DNA of 64,000 bases from Perkinsus olseni (GCA_013115135.1 JABANP010000256.1:1-64000), one strand, 5' to 3'. Counted from the stretch's first letter, positions 22,256 to 38,801 are shown. Notes: a model not told the origin generated them from the letters alone. Program-made: numbers and translations.

Positions 22256-25200
22256 TCATCCGCTTTCCTCGCTGTGACTTGAGCTGACCCTAGCCCGGCC
22301 ATTTGCTCTATCCCGAACTATCCCAACTTCAAGGTCTCTCAAACTCATGAGATTCCGCAACTCTGACGAATGTGTAGTGCGATTCGATGGCGCATCGGCC
22401 CTACTGAATGGCCAACGGCACCGAAGGACCTGCGCTATCAAGGTTGGAAGCAAAGGACCATAGTACTGATCACCTCCGCGAAGTAGGGCCTTGCTGCCTC
22501 TGCCCGTCGCAAGTCCAACTCTCGTTGACACTCCTCGAGCTCGGACTAAGATGCTCCCACAGTCAATACACCCAACGATTCATGGACCCACTTCGATACG
22601 AAGGCGACCTCGTTGGGCCTCTCTGAGTTGCTCTAATAACCTGTCCACCATTTCGGATACTCTTCTGCTGATTATAACACCGTCCTGTGGTGATGCGTCA
22701 TGGGGCACTGCTGCCGCAGCTGTGTCTGAGGACGGCCGTACTCCGGGTGGAACTGTCGAAGACGTGGTTCCTACCAATCCTCTCCACTTCGTCATTCATG
22801 CTGTACACGTTGGCGCTAGTTGGCGCACGGGCAGGATGATTATTTCTATCGAGGGAGGAGCGGCGTTTAGGGAGGAACTCCTCGTCCTCGGTGTACCTAC
22901 TCCTCATACGTCCTGAAGGCTGTGAAGAAAGTAGAGTACCACGCCATTTCAGGGTCTGGGCTGCCGGGCACTGAGCTATGAGCTGAGGATACCCCCGTTG
23001 GGATGCTGCCGCCGAAGGATGCCTGCCGGAAACAGACAACGAGTGGCAAGAGCTGCAGCACGATGTACTGACGATAGCGATTGCGAGGTGATACCTGTGG
23101 CGGAGGCCCCAGAGTCGTGGAGTAGGCCAAGCTTTGACTGCTGAGTGAAGCCTTCTGTAGGGCTGCTAATATTTTGTTGAAGCATAGCTGCTGATCGGCC
23201 AGTACAGACTCTAGTGTAGAGCTCTGCATCTTGGAGAGGTCTTCAACTGTGGCATCATCGGCGGCGGCCGCGGCACTGACATCATGCCCCATCAGCAGGC
23301 TACCAGCGAGTGCTTGCACGGATTACCGCAGCGCATCGAGCTCGGCAGTCGCCGAATCATGGCGTTTCTGTAGGCTCGCAAGCTCATCTTTCGCCTCTGA
23401 GAGCCTCGCCTGCATCAGAGCCTTCTCCGAGGTATACTGAGCGAGAACTCAGTAACCAAAATCTGTGACCCATCGCCCTACCGCAGTCTCCAAAGTTCGT
23501 CGGAGGCCTTCCATCTCACTGGCGTTCGCCACTCTAATCTGCTCCTTCTCAGCCTCCCGTGCGGAAGTTTCCTTCTCAATGTGTGATCTGAGCAGCAAGG
23601 CCTATATCTGGATCTACTTCACTTTTAACAGTCTCACTTCAAATCAGCGATCTCCGATTCTCTCACAGCAAGGCATGCTTTGAGGTCCTCCACCGCGTAG
23701 GCGGGTCCCGCTACATCCTCGAGCTTTCGCTCCGAGTCAGCAAGGGCCTGGGGCATCATAGGGAACGCGGCATGTTCCTGTTCTAAACACCTTCTTGCTG
23801 ATCTCCAGATCAATCTGCTGCTGACCAGTTCTCTTACGAAGTGCCTCTATTTCTTCAAGTTGTCGGATGCCCTCCGTCCTAGCTTTCTCGTACATTGCTC
23901 GCAACTCCTGAGTGTACATAAAGCCAGTAAGGATGACAGCAAGAGAGCTCAACGTACGGCTTCGCTGGATTCAAAGCTCTGGACGCGCTCCTCTAGATCG
24001 GCTGATCTGCTCGATAACCTCGCATTTTCTTCCTCATAAGCCGCTACAGCCTTGGCCTTGGAAGCGAGCTCCTGATCCATGGAACTAGCTGTGCTCCCGA
24101 CCGAACGGATGCTGAGCATCGTGAGATTGTATCACACATCCTAGGCGCGTTCTCCGCCACCCGGGTAGAGTTGCTCAGAGGCTGCCATTGCTCTCGGCGA
24201 CCCTGTTCATCCAGGACTCCATGCCCAGCTCACATCTGCTTGCTCGTCCCGGATTTTCTTGATGTCCTCAAGCGCTGCTCTCGTCTGTAATAGCTCTTTC
24301 TCGACTTTCAGTCCATGTGCTAGCTGTGATCTGATACCCTTCATTTCCTCCTTGTGTCGCTGGATCTGAGGGTATAGGATGAGAGCGCAGGGTGTGGTCC
24401 ATGATGCTCATCGTGGCGATACTTCGCTGTCGGCAGTCCGTAGCTTCTCCTCCATAGCTTCCGTTCGTGCAGCCTTCTCCGTTAATAACTTCTCAAGCTC
24501 ATCTGCATGGGTCCTATTCGCTACGATAACGGCCTCTTCAAGCTTTGATTTGGCAGATGTGAGCTCGGCTAACTGCGACTGTAGGTTCGCGAGCTCGAGC
24601 CTGAGTTTCAACGCTGTACGAGCCTACGCACTGGGGAACTTCGAGATCCTGAAGCACTTCCGCTGTTCCAACTCCTCTTCCTGTTGTTCATTGCGATCCT
24701 TCAGCTGCCTGATGTTACTCTCGGCCTCGGCGGCAGTGGTCTTAAGGTCTCCGATCGCTGCTGTGTCCTGAGAAGATTTTTGGTGTATGTCTGAGGTTCC
24801 GAATAGACAACGCGAGTGATTGCCAAGTGGCTCCACATGTTGCCAGGGTTGTATCCGGTCAGCGACACACACACTTGACGACACCTCCAAATCTCATTCA
24901 TTTGCCAGCTCGACGCGACTATTTGTGGCCGGCAAATCAGAGAGAACCCTGTGGAGCACACACTCACGGCTTGTAGCTGGGCTATTCGGACTTGACACTC
25001 TCTGAGTTCCTGCTGAGATTGCGCACTCTGCTCTTCTTGTTCTCTCAGTTGGCACCCTAGCTGCTGGCATAGGGCTGCATCTCTCTCAGCCACCTGAACT
25101 CAGGAGAGGGGTATAAAGTTGACACCGTCAACCATACAAAACCTACACTACGATCATAATATTCGAAATAGAGAGATCGACTAGCGGGGGCCGGCTAGAA

Positions 25201-28200
25201 AGGCAATGCATTCGGAATAACCCCCGATCCTGCGCACCTGCTGGAAGCTTTCAGCCCGGGCTGATGCTTCCTTTAACGATTGTTGTAACTGCTCGACCCG
25301 GGACTCCAAGCAGGCGGCCCTGCTACGTTGTTCTTCTACGAGCTGTTCTTGTTTCCTTGCTTCCTGAAATAGGCCATGAAGCACGAGCTAGCCTGTTCTG
25401 TAAACCGCAACCCCAGTCAGCTCATGGATCTGCTCACGAAGCGAGAATTTTAACATGTGGTCGAACGCCAAGTATGACTCATCCCGTATGAGACAACACA
25501 ACACAGGAAGTGGGTATGCGACGCTGTTCATTGCCACAAAAGCGAAACCAACACGATTTGAGCGACGGGCAATTTGATCGACAGGCACGTAACAGAATCT
25601 CGTCGACGATCTCATCCTAGCTATGCCACCGCTTCCGCGTACGGTGCTAGATTCACCAGCGGTGAGTGACTGAGCTAGTTTGGCATTATGACTCGTAATT
25701 CATGATGTTCCAATTTAGATAGTTTGACTTGAGCCAAGATGCCTATATCTCCAGTAGAGATTCTCCATCTCAGATCTCTCTGGAATCTTGTGAAAATTTC
25801 GAGGTACAAATCTAGTGTCTTCCAACTGGAGGAGTCCGCTGTCATCCGCACAGCCTCGGTCCTCTGGACAAGAGTCTCCGGTGCATCGATTGGTGATTGG
25901 GGCCTGCTTCGCATCGAACGGTGATTGAGCCCTTCTAATGTACATAGGAAAGAAACTAACCTACGGCCCACCGATGAGGGAACCGAGGCTCCTCAACTTG
26001 AGGACCTCAAGTGAGCCGAAGCAAACACAGTCGGCCACGTCGAATGCTCTTGCTGCGGCTCAAACTCGGCTCATTGAGCTGGACTCAGAGTGCAGTCACT
26101 CGAGCAGCTATATGAATGTAGAGTGCGTAGGGTACATGAATGTCGAATACGGAGGTGCAATACAGCTTTCTGGCGAGTCGAGTTGACTAAGCGTCATGGG
26201 GCCAGCACTGTCAATACGTGATGAGATTTTCCTTAAAACCGCAAAGAAGCGCGTAAAAAATCGACGGCTGATAGATATGCTCTCCGGCGACAAATGTCCT
26301 CGACGGGTCGAAGCTTAATGAGCTCTGCCGCCATGGAGACGAAGTCAAGAATTTTCAAAATCGGATTTTGGCGACCACTCTGCCTCGCCCCTGGAGGAAG
26401 CGGCATCCATTCCCACCTCATCTCGAGTGTGCAGTGCTGTGCTCAGTTCGCTAGCTCGCGTAGTAAGCGCAGCAACTTCGGCCTTCAAGTCGGGTACTGC
26501 TCGCGCTTGTCCCTGTAATCCCTCGATCCTCTCACGGTAATCCGATACCTAGGAACAACGCATGGAATGTGTGGTACTGAATTTCACTCCACACCACAGT
26601 CACGAAACGCAAAAACACGATCACGAAGAAGGTTGCTCTCCGGTCCCTTTGACTTTGGGCCATGCTCACTTAGAGTGTGGTACGCGCTATGATTCGCAAG
26701 ATATCCCTAAAAGTACAATTTGTAACGTCTAATCTCAGACAGTAATGATGACTAAACATCACGATTGACAGTATCATTGCTCTTCTCACGGATTATTTAC
26801 AAGCTTATCTTCCTGCTGTCTGAGCGCTCCAGTATCCTCAGCTAACCGACGCAGCTCATCAACTTCGGATTTCGCTTCCGCTGCAGCTTCCCTGAGGGAT
26901 GCACCAATGAAAAAGACCACGTTGAAGCGGGTCCAAGTGAATACCACCATACCAACGAGTCTTCAGACACTTGTCAGTGTGGAGTACGCTATACAGAACT
27001 CTGGGCCATTGTCTGTGGGCCTTACCTCAAGCCATTCATTTCGCTCTCCCGCACGGACAGTTCGTTCTCGAGCTGTGCAATGCGTGTAGCTGATACTTCG
27101 GCCTCCGCTTTTGATTTCTAGGAGAGAATAGATCCTATTCCGTGATACTCAACAAAAAAGTCGTTACTCTCTCTAACTCTTTCGAAGAGTGGTCAAGCTG
27201 AGCAAGCGCTTCCCTCTCGTTGGTGCTTGCGCCAATCTCCAGACTCTCCAGCTTCAGATTCAGCTCACCTATTACTTTAGCCTGCGACTCCACCTGTGAG
27301 ACAGTACTCTTCGAGTCTATGCCGCTGTAGCAATGCCGCAGGGCAGGGAGGCGCTTACCGTTGACGAGAGCTCGACACTGCGAGACTTCTCTTGTGCGAG
27401 CTCGTCCTTAACAATATCTACCGCGATTTCTTTCTCAGCCTGAGCATCTCGTAACCGCTGTTCCAGGAGAAAGACTTTGTCGCCGAGTGGTGTCCCGTCC
27501 TGAAGTACGCCAAGCATACGGTAAGGTTGACACACACATGGGTCGCCAATGATGATGCTCATCCCTCAGAAGCTTCGGAGTCAAGTAACGACTCCATGCG
27601 GCCCTCGCTATGGCTATGATGCACACGGTGGCCAAACCGATAGGTCCTTACTCCGCCAGATAATGGGGCGGCCTTGTGGGAGACTACGGAAGGCGAAGAG
27701 GCAACCAGAGTCGGGCCTACAAAGACTCATGCAATGCGACAGTCAACGTTTTGGGTGCCGTGGATAGCGTAGAGTACTAAGACGTAACTATATGCTAGAC
27801 TACTCTCGATATCATTGGTGCTCATGCTGGTGTTGTATGGGTCCTTATCCAGAGCAGGGTCGCTCAACTCTTGGGGCGTGCCTGTTCTCGTTACCTACAT
27901 AGGGCCGTGATGCATCCAGCGCCCCCTTGAACTTGATACTATATTGCTCACAAGGTACTCAGTAACGAATACGCACCTGTGAGCTGCTCGGCTGGGTTAC
28001 AACATCTTCGCCCACGAGGTCCTCCATGTCCAGCAGATTCACACACTTGAACATTCCAACATTCTGAAGTTGACGACAGTCTGCAATAAGTACAGCGCAA
28101 GATTGGGATGCCGCTTACACTGGGGGGTCTCAACGCTGGTTCGGATTGTTGCCGTGCCCTAAGGGCTTCACCAGAGAAGAATTTGAAGTCGTCATCCTCA

Positions 28201-28802
28201 TCATCGACGTCATGTTGATCAGGCAAGTCGAACGTTGTGGCTGATTGGGACTGACCTGGAGTTGGAGCAAGGCGATAGGAACCGAGGATACCGAGGATTA
28301 TCCACGACCCTCGAACCCGGCCACTAAGACCGACTCCAAGCTAACCCTCACGAGACTCACCAATGACCGGCCTCAGCGTTGGTGAGCTCGACGGCGGTGC
28401 CCCAGAGAAGAACCTACAAAGGAGACGCTGTGCATATTCTCATTGCACGGGTTGGAGGGAAGAAGAGTGGATGCTGATCTACCAGTCATCCTTGGGCTGC
28501 TGTGCTGCTTTCTTCTTTGCTAGTAAAGCGTTACGTTTCTCCTCCTTCAGTTGCTTGGCGGATACGCCAACCGGAGAGGCTTTCGGAACCGGCGAGGCTT
28601 TTTTCCGGAATTGAGCCAACAGTCCCTAGAACAGACCTACTCCACGGCTGAGGCCCCTCCTCTCTAATAGTGGTATTACCTCATCAATTATCCCTTCATG
28701 ATAGTTCCATAGTAATCCACAATCTCGGCATTTCTCCTTCTTAAACGTATTCGATACAAACTGAGTACACCCTTGTGTATTAGGCTGAAGGGCCTGATCC
28801 AT
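22256..28802 (-). CDS. large coiled-coil protein with N-terminal Cys-pair motif
   Basis: Begins at the ATG at 28802 with a motif reading CTQF..N.FKK.KC..CG, then W and H residues. This is like the short Cys motif that opens animal MPRIP and several protist coiled-coil proteins. Exon 1 joins the next (GLLAQFRKKASPVPKASP) across a 54-nt intron. An acidic exon (DVDDEDDDFKFF) follows near 28180. More than a dozen short exons then encode heptad-rich helix down to about 22.4 kb, for example LRLELANLQSQLAELTSAKS near 24600. The end is SHSEESG at 22256. Golgin or cytoskeletal tether roles are possible. No GRIP domain was found. Many exon edges are unresolved, and the count of introns (about 18-20) is an estimate. 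Confidence 0.62.
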
Positions 28803-28932
28803 TGATGGCCAGGGAGGAAAGGCAGAAAAAGGCCTACTACCGTGCCCGCTGCTGAAGGTTACGCCGATACCACTTGTGACAACTCAATAAACCACACAGT
28901 AGAAATCAGAGAACAATGACGTATTTACAGTA

Positions 28933-30084
28933 CTATGGCAATGATCCTGCACAGTGACTTAGCGCAATGCGCTCCCGAACCAACTTGTACGATGCAATAG
29001 CTCCACGTATTCTCGGGGCCACCTCCCTGGACCAAACGTCCCGGTCCTTCTCAGTCATGTCGGATCCCCACACCTTGGCAACTGCATTGTATGGAACATA
29101 CTCGAATAAATGACATAGTAGGGAGAACGGTGAGTCGTCATCGTACGAGACGATCCTGTCCAGGAGACCTGTGCGCCTCGGGCTCTGAGCATCAATATTC
29201 ACCGCCGTAACTTGAGAACGATAGAGAGTGCCGTCCTCGGAGCTTCGACCGACAGGCCTTACTAACCATAGAATGCCGGGATTCTTCAGCATATGAGACA
29301 CGGACCAGAGCAGACTCTCCGGAGGGCTCACTGAGGATAGTGCTAAGCATTTGAACTTCGGGAAGGCCATCGAGCGAAAGATGGTATCCACGTCGTCGAT
29401 GGTCCAGATATTCGGATCAGAGTCCTCCCGTGAGTAGATAAAAATCTCTAGTTCGGTCCTTTGTATCAATGTAAGGCAAGCAGCTCTGCTGATACGGCCT
29501 TGTAGATTCAAAGTACGTAGCCGTGGCATCACTGGAAGAGTGGTTACCCGCAGATCCGGGTCACAACGCAACGTTAGCCTGACAAGGGAATGCTTATTCC
29601 TTCTTGCCAGAGTATCAAACGCTTTCAGGGTCGATTCTGCCTTCGAGAACTTCAGAGCTCTCCTAGGAGGTACATTGCTCTCCCGTGCGCCGCATATAAA
29701 ATTCAATTTCGAGAGGCCAGAGAACATAGTGGATATCTTCGTAGCCAGATTTGCGGAGCCCACTCTCCTCGGATTGAACTTCAAGGTTAGTTCGGCAACT
29801 AGGGTTAACCTTTCCAAGCCATCTATCAGGCACTCTGCCTCCGACACTCTGTCTACATAATAATCTAAATAGATCTCGACCCTCCGGACACTTGTTGTAT
29901 CGATACAATACAAGATGCTTTGGCACCACGGTGAGAACCCTAGACTCACGTTGCCAACCTTCAGTAGGCCATCACGGTTGAGCCCTCTGTAGATCGTCCA
30001 ACAGCAGAGAGCAAAGCTGAGAACATCAGAAGAAGCTAGACAGCCGCAGACCTCCGAAAGGATGGAAGCTTCTTCAAATAACAT
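28933..30084 (-). CDS. F-box-like / leucine-rich protein
   Basis: Intronless. The frame is open from an ATG at 30180, but the ATG at 30084 is preferred because it leaves a gap before the divergent plus gene and starts right at the F-box-like region (ILSEVCGCLASSDVLSFAL followed by CCWTIYRGL). About 380 residues follow with irregular leucine-rich units such as LVRLTLRCDPDL and RLRTLNLQGRI. F-box proteins recruit substrates to SCF ubiquitin ligases. The F-box match is weak, lacking the usual LP start, so this is a fold-level guess. Confidence 0.5.
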   Translation of the reverse strand: MLFEEASILSEVCGCLASSDVLSFALCCWTIYRGLNRDGLLKVGNVSLGFSPWCQSILYCIDTTSVRRVEIYLDYYVDRVSEAECLIDGLERLTLVAELTLKFNPRRVGSANLATKISTMFSGLSKLNFICGARESNVPPRRALKFSKAESTLKAFDTLARRNKHSLVRLTLRCDPDLRVTTLPVMPRLRTLNLQGRISRAACLTLIQRTELEIFIYSREDSDPNIWTIDDVDTIFRSMAFPKFKCLALSSVSPPESLLWSVSHMLKNPGILWLVRPVGRSSEDGTLYRSQVTAVNIDAQSPRRTGLLDRIVSYDDDSPFSLLCHLFEYVPYNAVAKVWGSDMTEKDRDVWSREVAPRIRGAIASYKLVRERIALSHCAGSLP

Positions 30085-30186
30085 CGCGACTTCGCGTCGA
30101 TCAGAATGGCGTGCGCCAAAAAGACGCGCATATCTCGTGCACTTGAATTTCCCTTCCATCTGTCTGTCGGTACTCCTCATCGTGTC

Positions 30187-30882
30187 ATGGAGTCGCCACC
30201 AGAACTAAATCTTCTAATACTCGATTCACGGTACGAGCAGAAATCGGAGGAAGATGACGACTTACAACTCTCAGAACAAATGGGCCAAACTGTTGAACAA
30301 CTAGCAACCATATCAGCAGCAGCAGACAATTCTGAATTGAGCCGGAACGATCCACTATTCGAGGCGTGGGACTGGACCCCATCCACGGTATCTTCGAGTA
30401 CAGTGGGGATGCCGGGATTGTTGCCGTTTATCGATTTCTCACCAGAAGGTAACTCGGTGGAACAACCCTCGGCAGGGCAGGATAGCAGCCTACGAGAACT
30501 ATCGAATACAATAATTCATAACGGTACACTTTGGGAGCCTAATAGTCTCGCGACACCACCTTTACGAAAGCAGCGGAAGTCTAGGGCACGTAACGGGGTG
30601 CCCCAACTGGGAGAGGCAGGGAGAGCTCAATTAAAGTCTGCGATATCCGCGGCCATTCGTGGTGAGAATCGCAAGAAGATGATATGCCGTGAGATAGGTG
30701 TATTGAAGAGTGCAACCATAAGGCAGCTCATCTTGATGGCGAACGCTATTGGATTGAGTCACGTTGTGGATGACTTGGTAGCAGATTTTGAGAGAGTAAA
30801 GGAACAGAAGAAAATACTCCGTCCTTTAAAGCTGACGAGTTGCATACGGAAGCGACTCTCGTCTAAACGTAGCGGAGTTTGA
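30187..30882 (+). CDS. tandem-family protein A, one copy of unknown domain
   Basis: About 231 residues from the ATG at 30187; an upstream in-frame ATG at 30106 would overlap the start region of the divergent gene. The N-terminal 130 residues are acidic and Ser/Glu-rich. The C-terminal part (30601-30780) carries a domain shared with the next two genes: an LG..GR..L start, a basic run, RE.G, then AT..QLI.MA..IGLS and V.D. A basic tail follows (KRLSSKRSG). No introns. I do not recognise the domain. The basic helix-rich pattern could suit nucleic-acid or protein binding, but nothing proves it. Confidence 0.65.
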   Translation: MESPPELNLLILDSRYEQKSEEDDDLQLSEQMGQTVEQLATISAAADNSELSRNDPLFEAWDWTPSTVSSSTVGMPGLLPFIDFSPEGNSVEQPSAGQDSSLRELSNTIIHNGTLWEPNSLATPPLRKQRKSRARNGVPQLGEAGRAQLKSAISAAIRGENRKKMICREIGVLKSATIRQLILMANAIGLSHVVDDLVADFERVKEQKKILRPLKLTSCIRKRLSSKRSGV

Positions 30883-31068
30883 AATGATAACAACAGGTGT
30901 GACCCACTATACATGATCTTATTGTACAGATGTTTTACCCCTCTTAAATCATCATCATCATACTGCATGAGATTGGAATCATTTATCAATTTGTTAGTCA
31001 ATAAGTCCGATCGTGGTGTTGTGTTTACGGCAGAGAGAATGTTGACAGCTTCTTTAGAGTTTACAATC

Positions 31069-32067
31069 ATGGCAACACCGCATTCCGCCATGAGCCTCTC
31101 TGAGGGAGGAAACGCAATATCGCCAAATCAGACTGGATGCACGACTTCTGATGTTCCCCAACAGTCCTGCGAGGTCCCCACCGATGGGGCATCCGGCGAC
31201 TCCGATGTTTCGGCACTCCGAGGAGTGTCCCCAACTTCTAGCCTTGAACAAGCAATCAGTGCCTGGTATCTTACGAGTTCTATGGACAGTTGTTGCACAA
31301 CAGACGAGGCAGCAACGAACGTCGAGCATCGGAGGGGATGTCAAAGGTGCCACTCGAGCCATGAACATGATCCTCCTTCATGCCAATCGAAACCGAAAGT
31401 GAAGGAAGAGGAGGAAGTGAAGGAACTAATAATAGCTCCGTCTGCCATACCGTCTCGTGGCTCAAGAAAAGGGAGACTTCAGCTCGGAAATCATGGGCGG
31501 GCCATGCTTCGGCGGAAGATATCATCGACCATCCGTGATTCACGAGACGGAAAGAAGAAACGCCGCGAGATCGGTCTGGTAAGGTCGGCGACAGTGGAGC
31601 AACTGATACGGATGGCAGACACGTTAGGGCTCAGCGATTACGTAGACGTTATAGTGCGAGAACAAAAAGAGTTGAAGGAGGGAGTTCGGTCTCCCAGCCG
31701 AAAGTGCGAAGGCTCCTCACCACGAAGGAGACAACGCAGGGGATCCACCTCGAGTATATCAACGAGCTTCAGTAGTTCCGTAGCCTCCACTACAGACAGC
31801 ATTTCATCCAATACTCACAGAACTCACCGAGTCGATGCACAGCTGGGGAATGCCGGACGAGGCTTGTTGAGGCGCAGGTTATCCACCGTGACGCGAGAGA
31901 ATGGGAGACATCGAGAGACGTGCCGCACGATTGGGAGGGTTAGGACTGCCACCGTACAGGAACTCATCGGTATGGCGGATGCTATCGGTCTAAGCGATTA
32001 TGTTGACATGCTGATCAAAGATTTCCGTGATAAGAAAGATGCCAGACCTCGCAGAGTTAGAACGTAG
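31069..32067 (+). CDS. tandem-family protein B, two copies of unknown domain
   Basis: About 332 residues from the ATG at 31069 (MATPHSAMSLSEGG). The open frame extends to an ATG at 30913, but that part reads like leader DNA. Two copies of the shared domain lie at about 31478-31660 and 31837-32015, each with GLSDYVD near its end, joined by a Ser/Arg-rich linker with SSSVAST-type runs. Upstream is a Cys/His patch (HRRGCQRCHSSHEHDPPSC) that could bind zinc. Intronless. Sits 186 bp after gene A on the same strand. Function unknown. Confidence 0.65.
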   Translation: MATPHSAMSLSEGGNAISPNQTGCTTSDVPQQSCEVPTDGASGDSDVSALRGVSPTSSLEQAISAWYLTSSMDSCCTTDEAATNVEHRRGCQRCHSSHEHDPPSCQSKPKVKEEEEVKELIIAPSAIPSRGSRKGRLQLGNHGRAMLRRKISSTIRDSRDGKKKRREIGLVRSATVEQLIRMADTLGLSDYVDVIVREQKELKEGVRSPSRKCEGSSPRRRQRRGSTSSISTSFSSSVASTTDSISSNTHRTHRVDAQLGNAGRGLLRRRLSTVTRENGRHRETCRTIGRVRTATVQELIGMADAIGLSDYVDMLIKDFRDKKDARPRRVRT

Positions 32068-32273
32068 AGGCGCTGACCATAGACCGCTGTCTCTTCTGCA
32101 GTGTGACGCCGATTCATGCGCATGCGTGCAAACCCATCTAGGTCACATGACGCTCTTGCTAGTTGTAGCTTTGACAGTTTTGCTTTGAGTGGGTCACGAG
32201 GGGAGGGTCGACGTCTCCCTTGTGAGTGTCTTTGAGTGCTTCCTCTTCAGTGATCACGTGATTCTTAGTCCTC

Positions 32274-32876
32274 ATGTTCCCAAGTGGCTCCACTGTCTTG
32301 ACAACGGGGTTGCCTGACGATTGGCCAATTCCCCGCGATTTGGGTGACCCTATCTCCCCGGTCCCCAATGACACTTTCATCAAGATTGAGCCGACTTTCA
32401 TGCGCTGGCTTTCACAATCAGGATCACCCGTGGTGCCCACTGCTGCCACGCCGGTATTGGTTCAAGGAGTGGTCGTCGGTGTAGACCACCTCGCGCTCCC
32501 AGGAAATGTCGCCCCTTACCTCAGCATCACTGAGCAGGGATTTTTACCCCTACGGATGCTCCCACACAATCTAGCTGGCCCTGATAAGTCTCTCAAACAA
32601 GTGGTCGGTATGTCGAGGTTATGTGGTCTTGGTATGATGAGAGCACCTCCGCCGCCGCCGACGTCCGCTTCTCCTCGCCGGACCTACCCGAAGCTTGGTA
32701 ATCGAGGTCGTGCTAAGCTCAGAGGCATGATCGCCGCAGCTGCCAAGGGCTATTCACAAGAATGGAAGGCTTCCCGAGGAATCGGGTCACTCAAGACTGC
32801 TAGAGTCAGAGATCTCATACGCATGGCTGAAGAGCTCGGTCTGAGCGAGTACGTTGATACTGTGGCCTTGGCGTAG
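32274..32876 (+). CDS. tandem-family protein C, one copy of unknown domain
   Basis: 200 residues, intronless, ATG at 32274. The N-terminal two thirds is Pro-rich with PPPPP near residue 128. The C-terminal 60 residues (about 32687-32870) are the same domain as in genes A and B: KLGNRGRAKLRGMI, then IGSLKTARVRDLIRMAEELG and LSEYVD. The domain is at the very C-terminus, as in gene A. The N-terminal parts of A, B and C are not alike, so only the domain is conserved. Confidence 0.62.
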   Translation: MFPSGSTVLTTGLPDDWPIPRDLGDPISPVPNDTFIKIEPTFMRWLSQSGSPVVPTAATPVLVQGVVVGVDHLALPGNVAPYLSITEQGFLPLRMLPHNLAGPDKSLKQVVGMSRLCGLGMMRAPPPPPTSASPRRTYPKLGNRGRAKLRGMIAAAAKGYSQEWKASRGIGSLKTARVRDLIRMAEELGLSEYVDTVALA

Positions 32877-33657
32877 GTATCTGTTTCACCTAATACCGAA
32901 GGCAAGTTAACTCTCCTTAGGGACTGAATTGTTGAGGGATTTTTTTATTTGGCGCATCGTATGCATCAGGTCAGTCATGAATAGCAGTTCTCTGAGTGTG
33001 TACCTTTCCGGTTCATACTAATGCTACCCTCATTATGAGCTACTTATCATCCATCATTGCTTATTGTCTAACTTTCCGGCAGCACCTAGCATTTTCTTTC
33101 CTATTCATCAGTTTTGTTACATAGTTCATTAGAGGCGTCGAAGGTGCTTCGAGCGTCTTACGGACTGGAGCGGAGGGCCATGAGAACCCTTAAGAAAGTG
33201 AACTAGCCGACATGGCGGAGGGGGATAGCTCCTCTTCGGTACACCCCTTCCTGGCTCTGAAGCCGAACATGATTGCCATTTACCGTCGTCGTTGAGCTGC
33301 TTAGCGACGCATCTCATTCAACCCAGTCATCCCATAGTCAACAATCCATGGCTCAACTAGTGCCGCGTGGGGAAGGGCATCTTATCGGGAAGTGAGAGGT
33401 GTACCGCTGCCACCCACGCCAAGGGCCTCCACGGTCCAGTCCAAGAGATGGTCAAGATTCTGCTACGAACACGCGATTCAGTTACTTCGCCTACACCCCG
33501 GAGTTTGCTATCCTATCGGTTGCAAGAGATGTCTCTAACAGCGGTAGCGAACGATGGCAGGTCTCATGAAAGACGGAATGCTTCACCCTACTCACTTCGA
33601 CACAACACCAATGAGCTCGCAAACAGTCAAATCCACCATAACGCCTCGCGACTCCAA
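32877..33657. other. intergenic, convergent 3' ends
   Basis: 3' flank of family gene C and of the SWR1 gene, which converge here. AT-rich near 32930-33120 with a T run at 32940. No exon, RNA gene or repeat supported; the open frames here lack sensible composition. Confidence 0.45.
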
Positions 33658-38070
<4,413 letters not shown>

Positions 38071-38259
38071 TCACTCATGAGGTAGGACTACTACTACTAC
38101 TACGATGAGCTTTTGGGCATTTTATGGTGGCAGGCCTCCTCCTGACTACTAGTAACACTACACATTACAAAAAGGGTCCAGTGGAAATTATATCCGACGC
38201 CCACCACGCAGTTAGGTTCGTCATCGGCAGCAACTTAGTAAGGACAGACTGGGTCGTCT

Positions 38260-38801
38260 TTACTTCTTGCTAACCTTAGCCTTCTTCTCGGACTTCTGGG
38301 CAGCCTTGCGGGCCTTCTCAGCGAGAGCAGCTCTGACGAGCTTCTGCTCCTCGAGAAGGAAAGCGCGGATGATGCGCTGCTTCACGCACTTGCCGCAGAT
38401 GGAACCACCATAGGCACGAGAGACGTGACGCTCACGCTGCTTGAGCTGAGAGTACTTGAAGGGTCGAAGGCACTTAACCTGAAGAAGAAGGGCGAGCAAT
38501 GATAACAATCCCAGCACCCACTACGATGATCACAGAGATGGCTGGTGAACCCCCGACCTATCGGCTCCCGAACAAGATGACGAGAATACAATATTAATCT
38601 AGAATTAGCCTATCCTATTGTTGGCCTATCCCTTTTCATTACACCATTGATCTTGCCCTTGCAGTCTCCACAACGAGGACCAGTGGCGGTCTTGGTGATC
38701 TTATGATAGACCAACTTTCCACCAGGGGTCTTCACAAGCTTCTGCTTGTTAGACTTAGTGTTGAAGTTAACCTTGCGGCGGTATGTAAGGCGTTGAACCA
38801 T
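38260..38801 (-). CDS. RPL34: 60S ribosomal protein eL34
   Basis: Two exons, 38643-38801 and 38260-38478, joined in phase 0 across a 164-nt intron whose acceptor follows a CTT-rich tract. The product is 125 residues. It starts MVQRLTYRRKVNFNTKSNKQ, has the Cys motif GPRCGDCKGKING, then RHVSRAYGGSICGKCVKQRI, the most conserved eL34 block, with the second Cys pair of the zinc site. It ends in a Lys/Ala tail. Part of the large ribosomal subunit. Length fits the family (115-125). Very secure. Confidence 0.97.
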
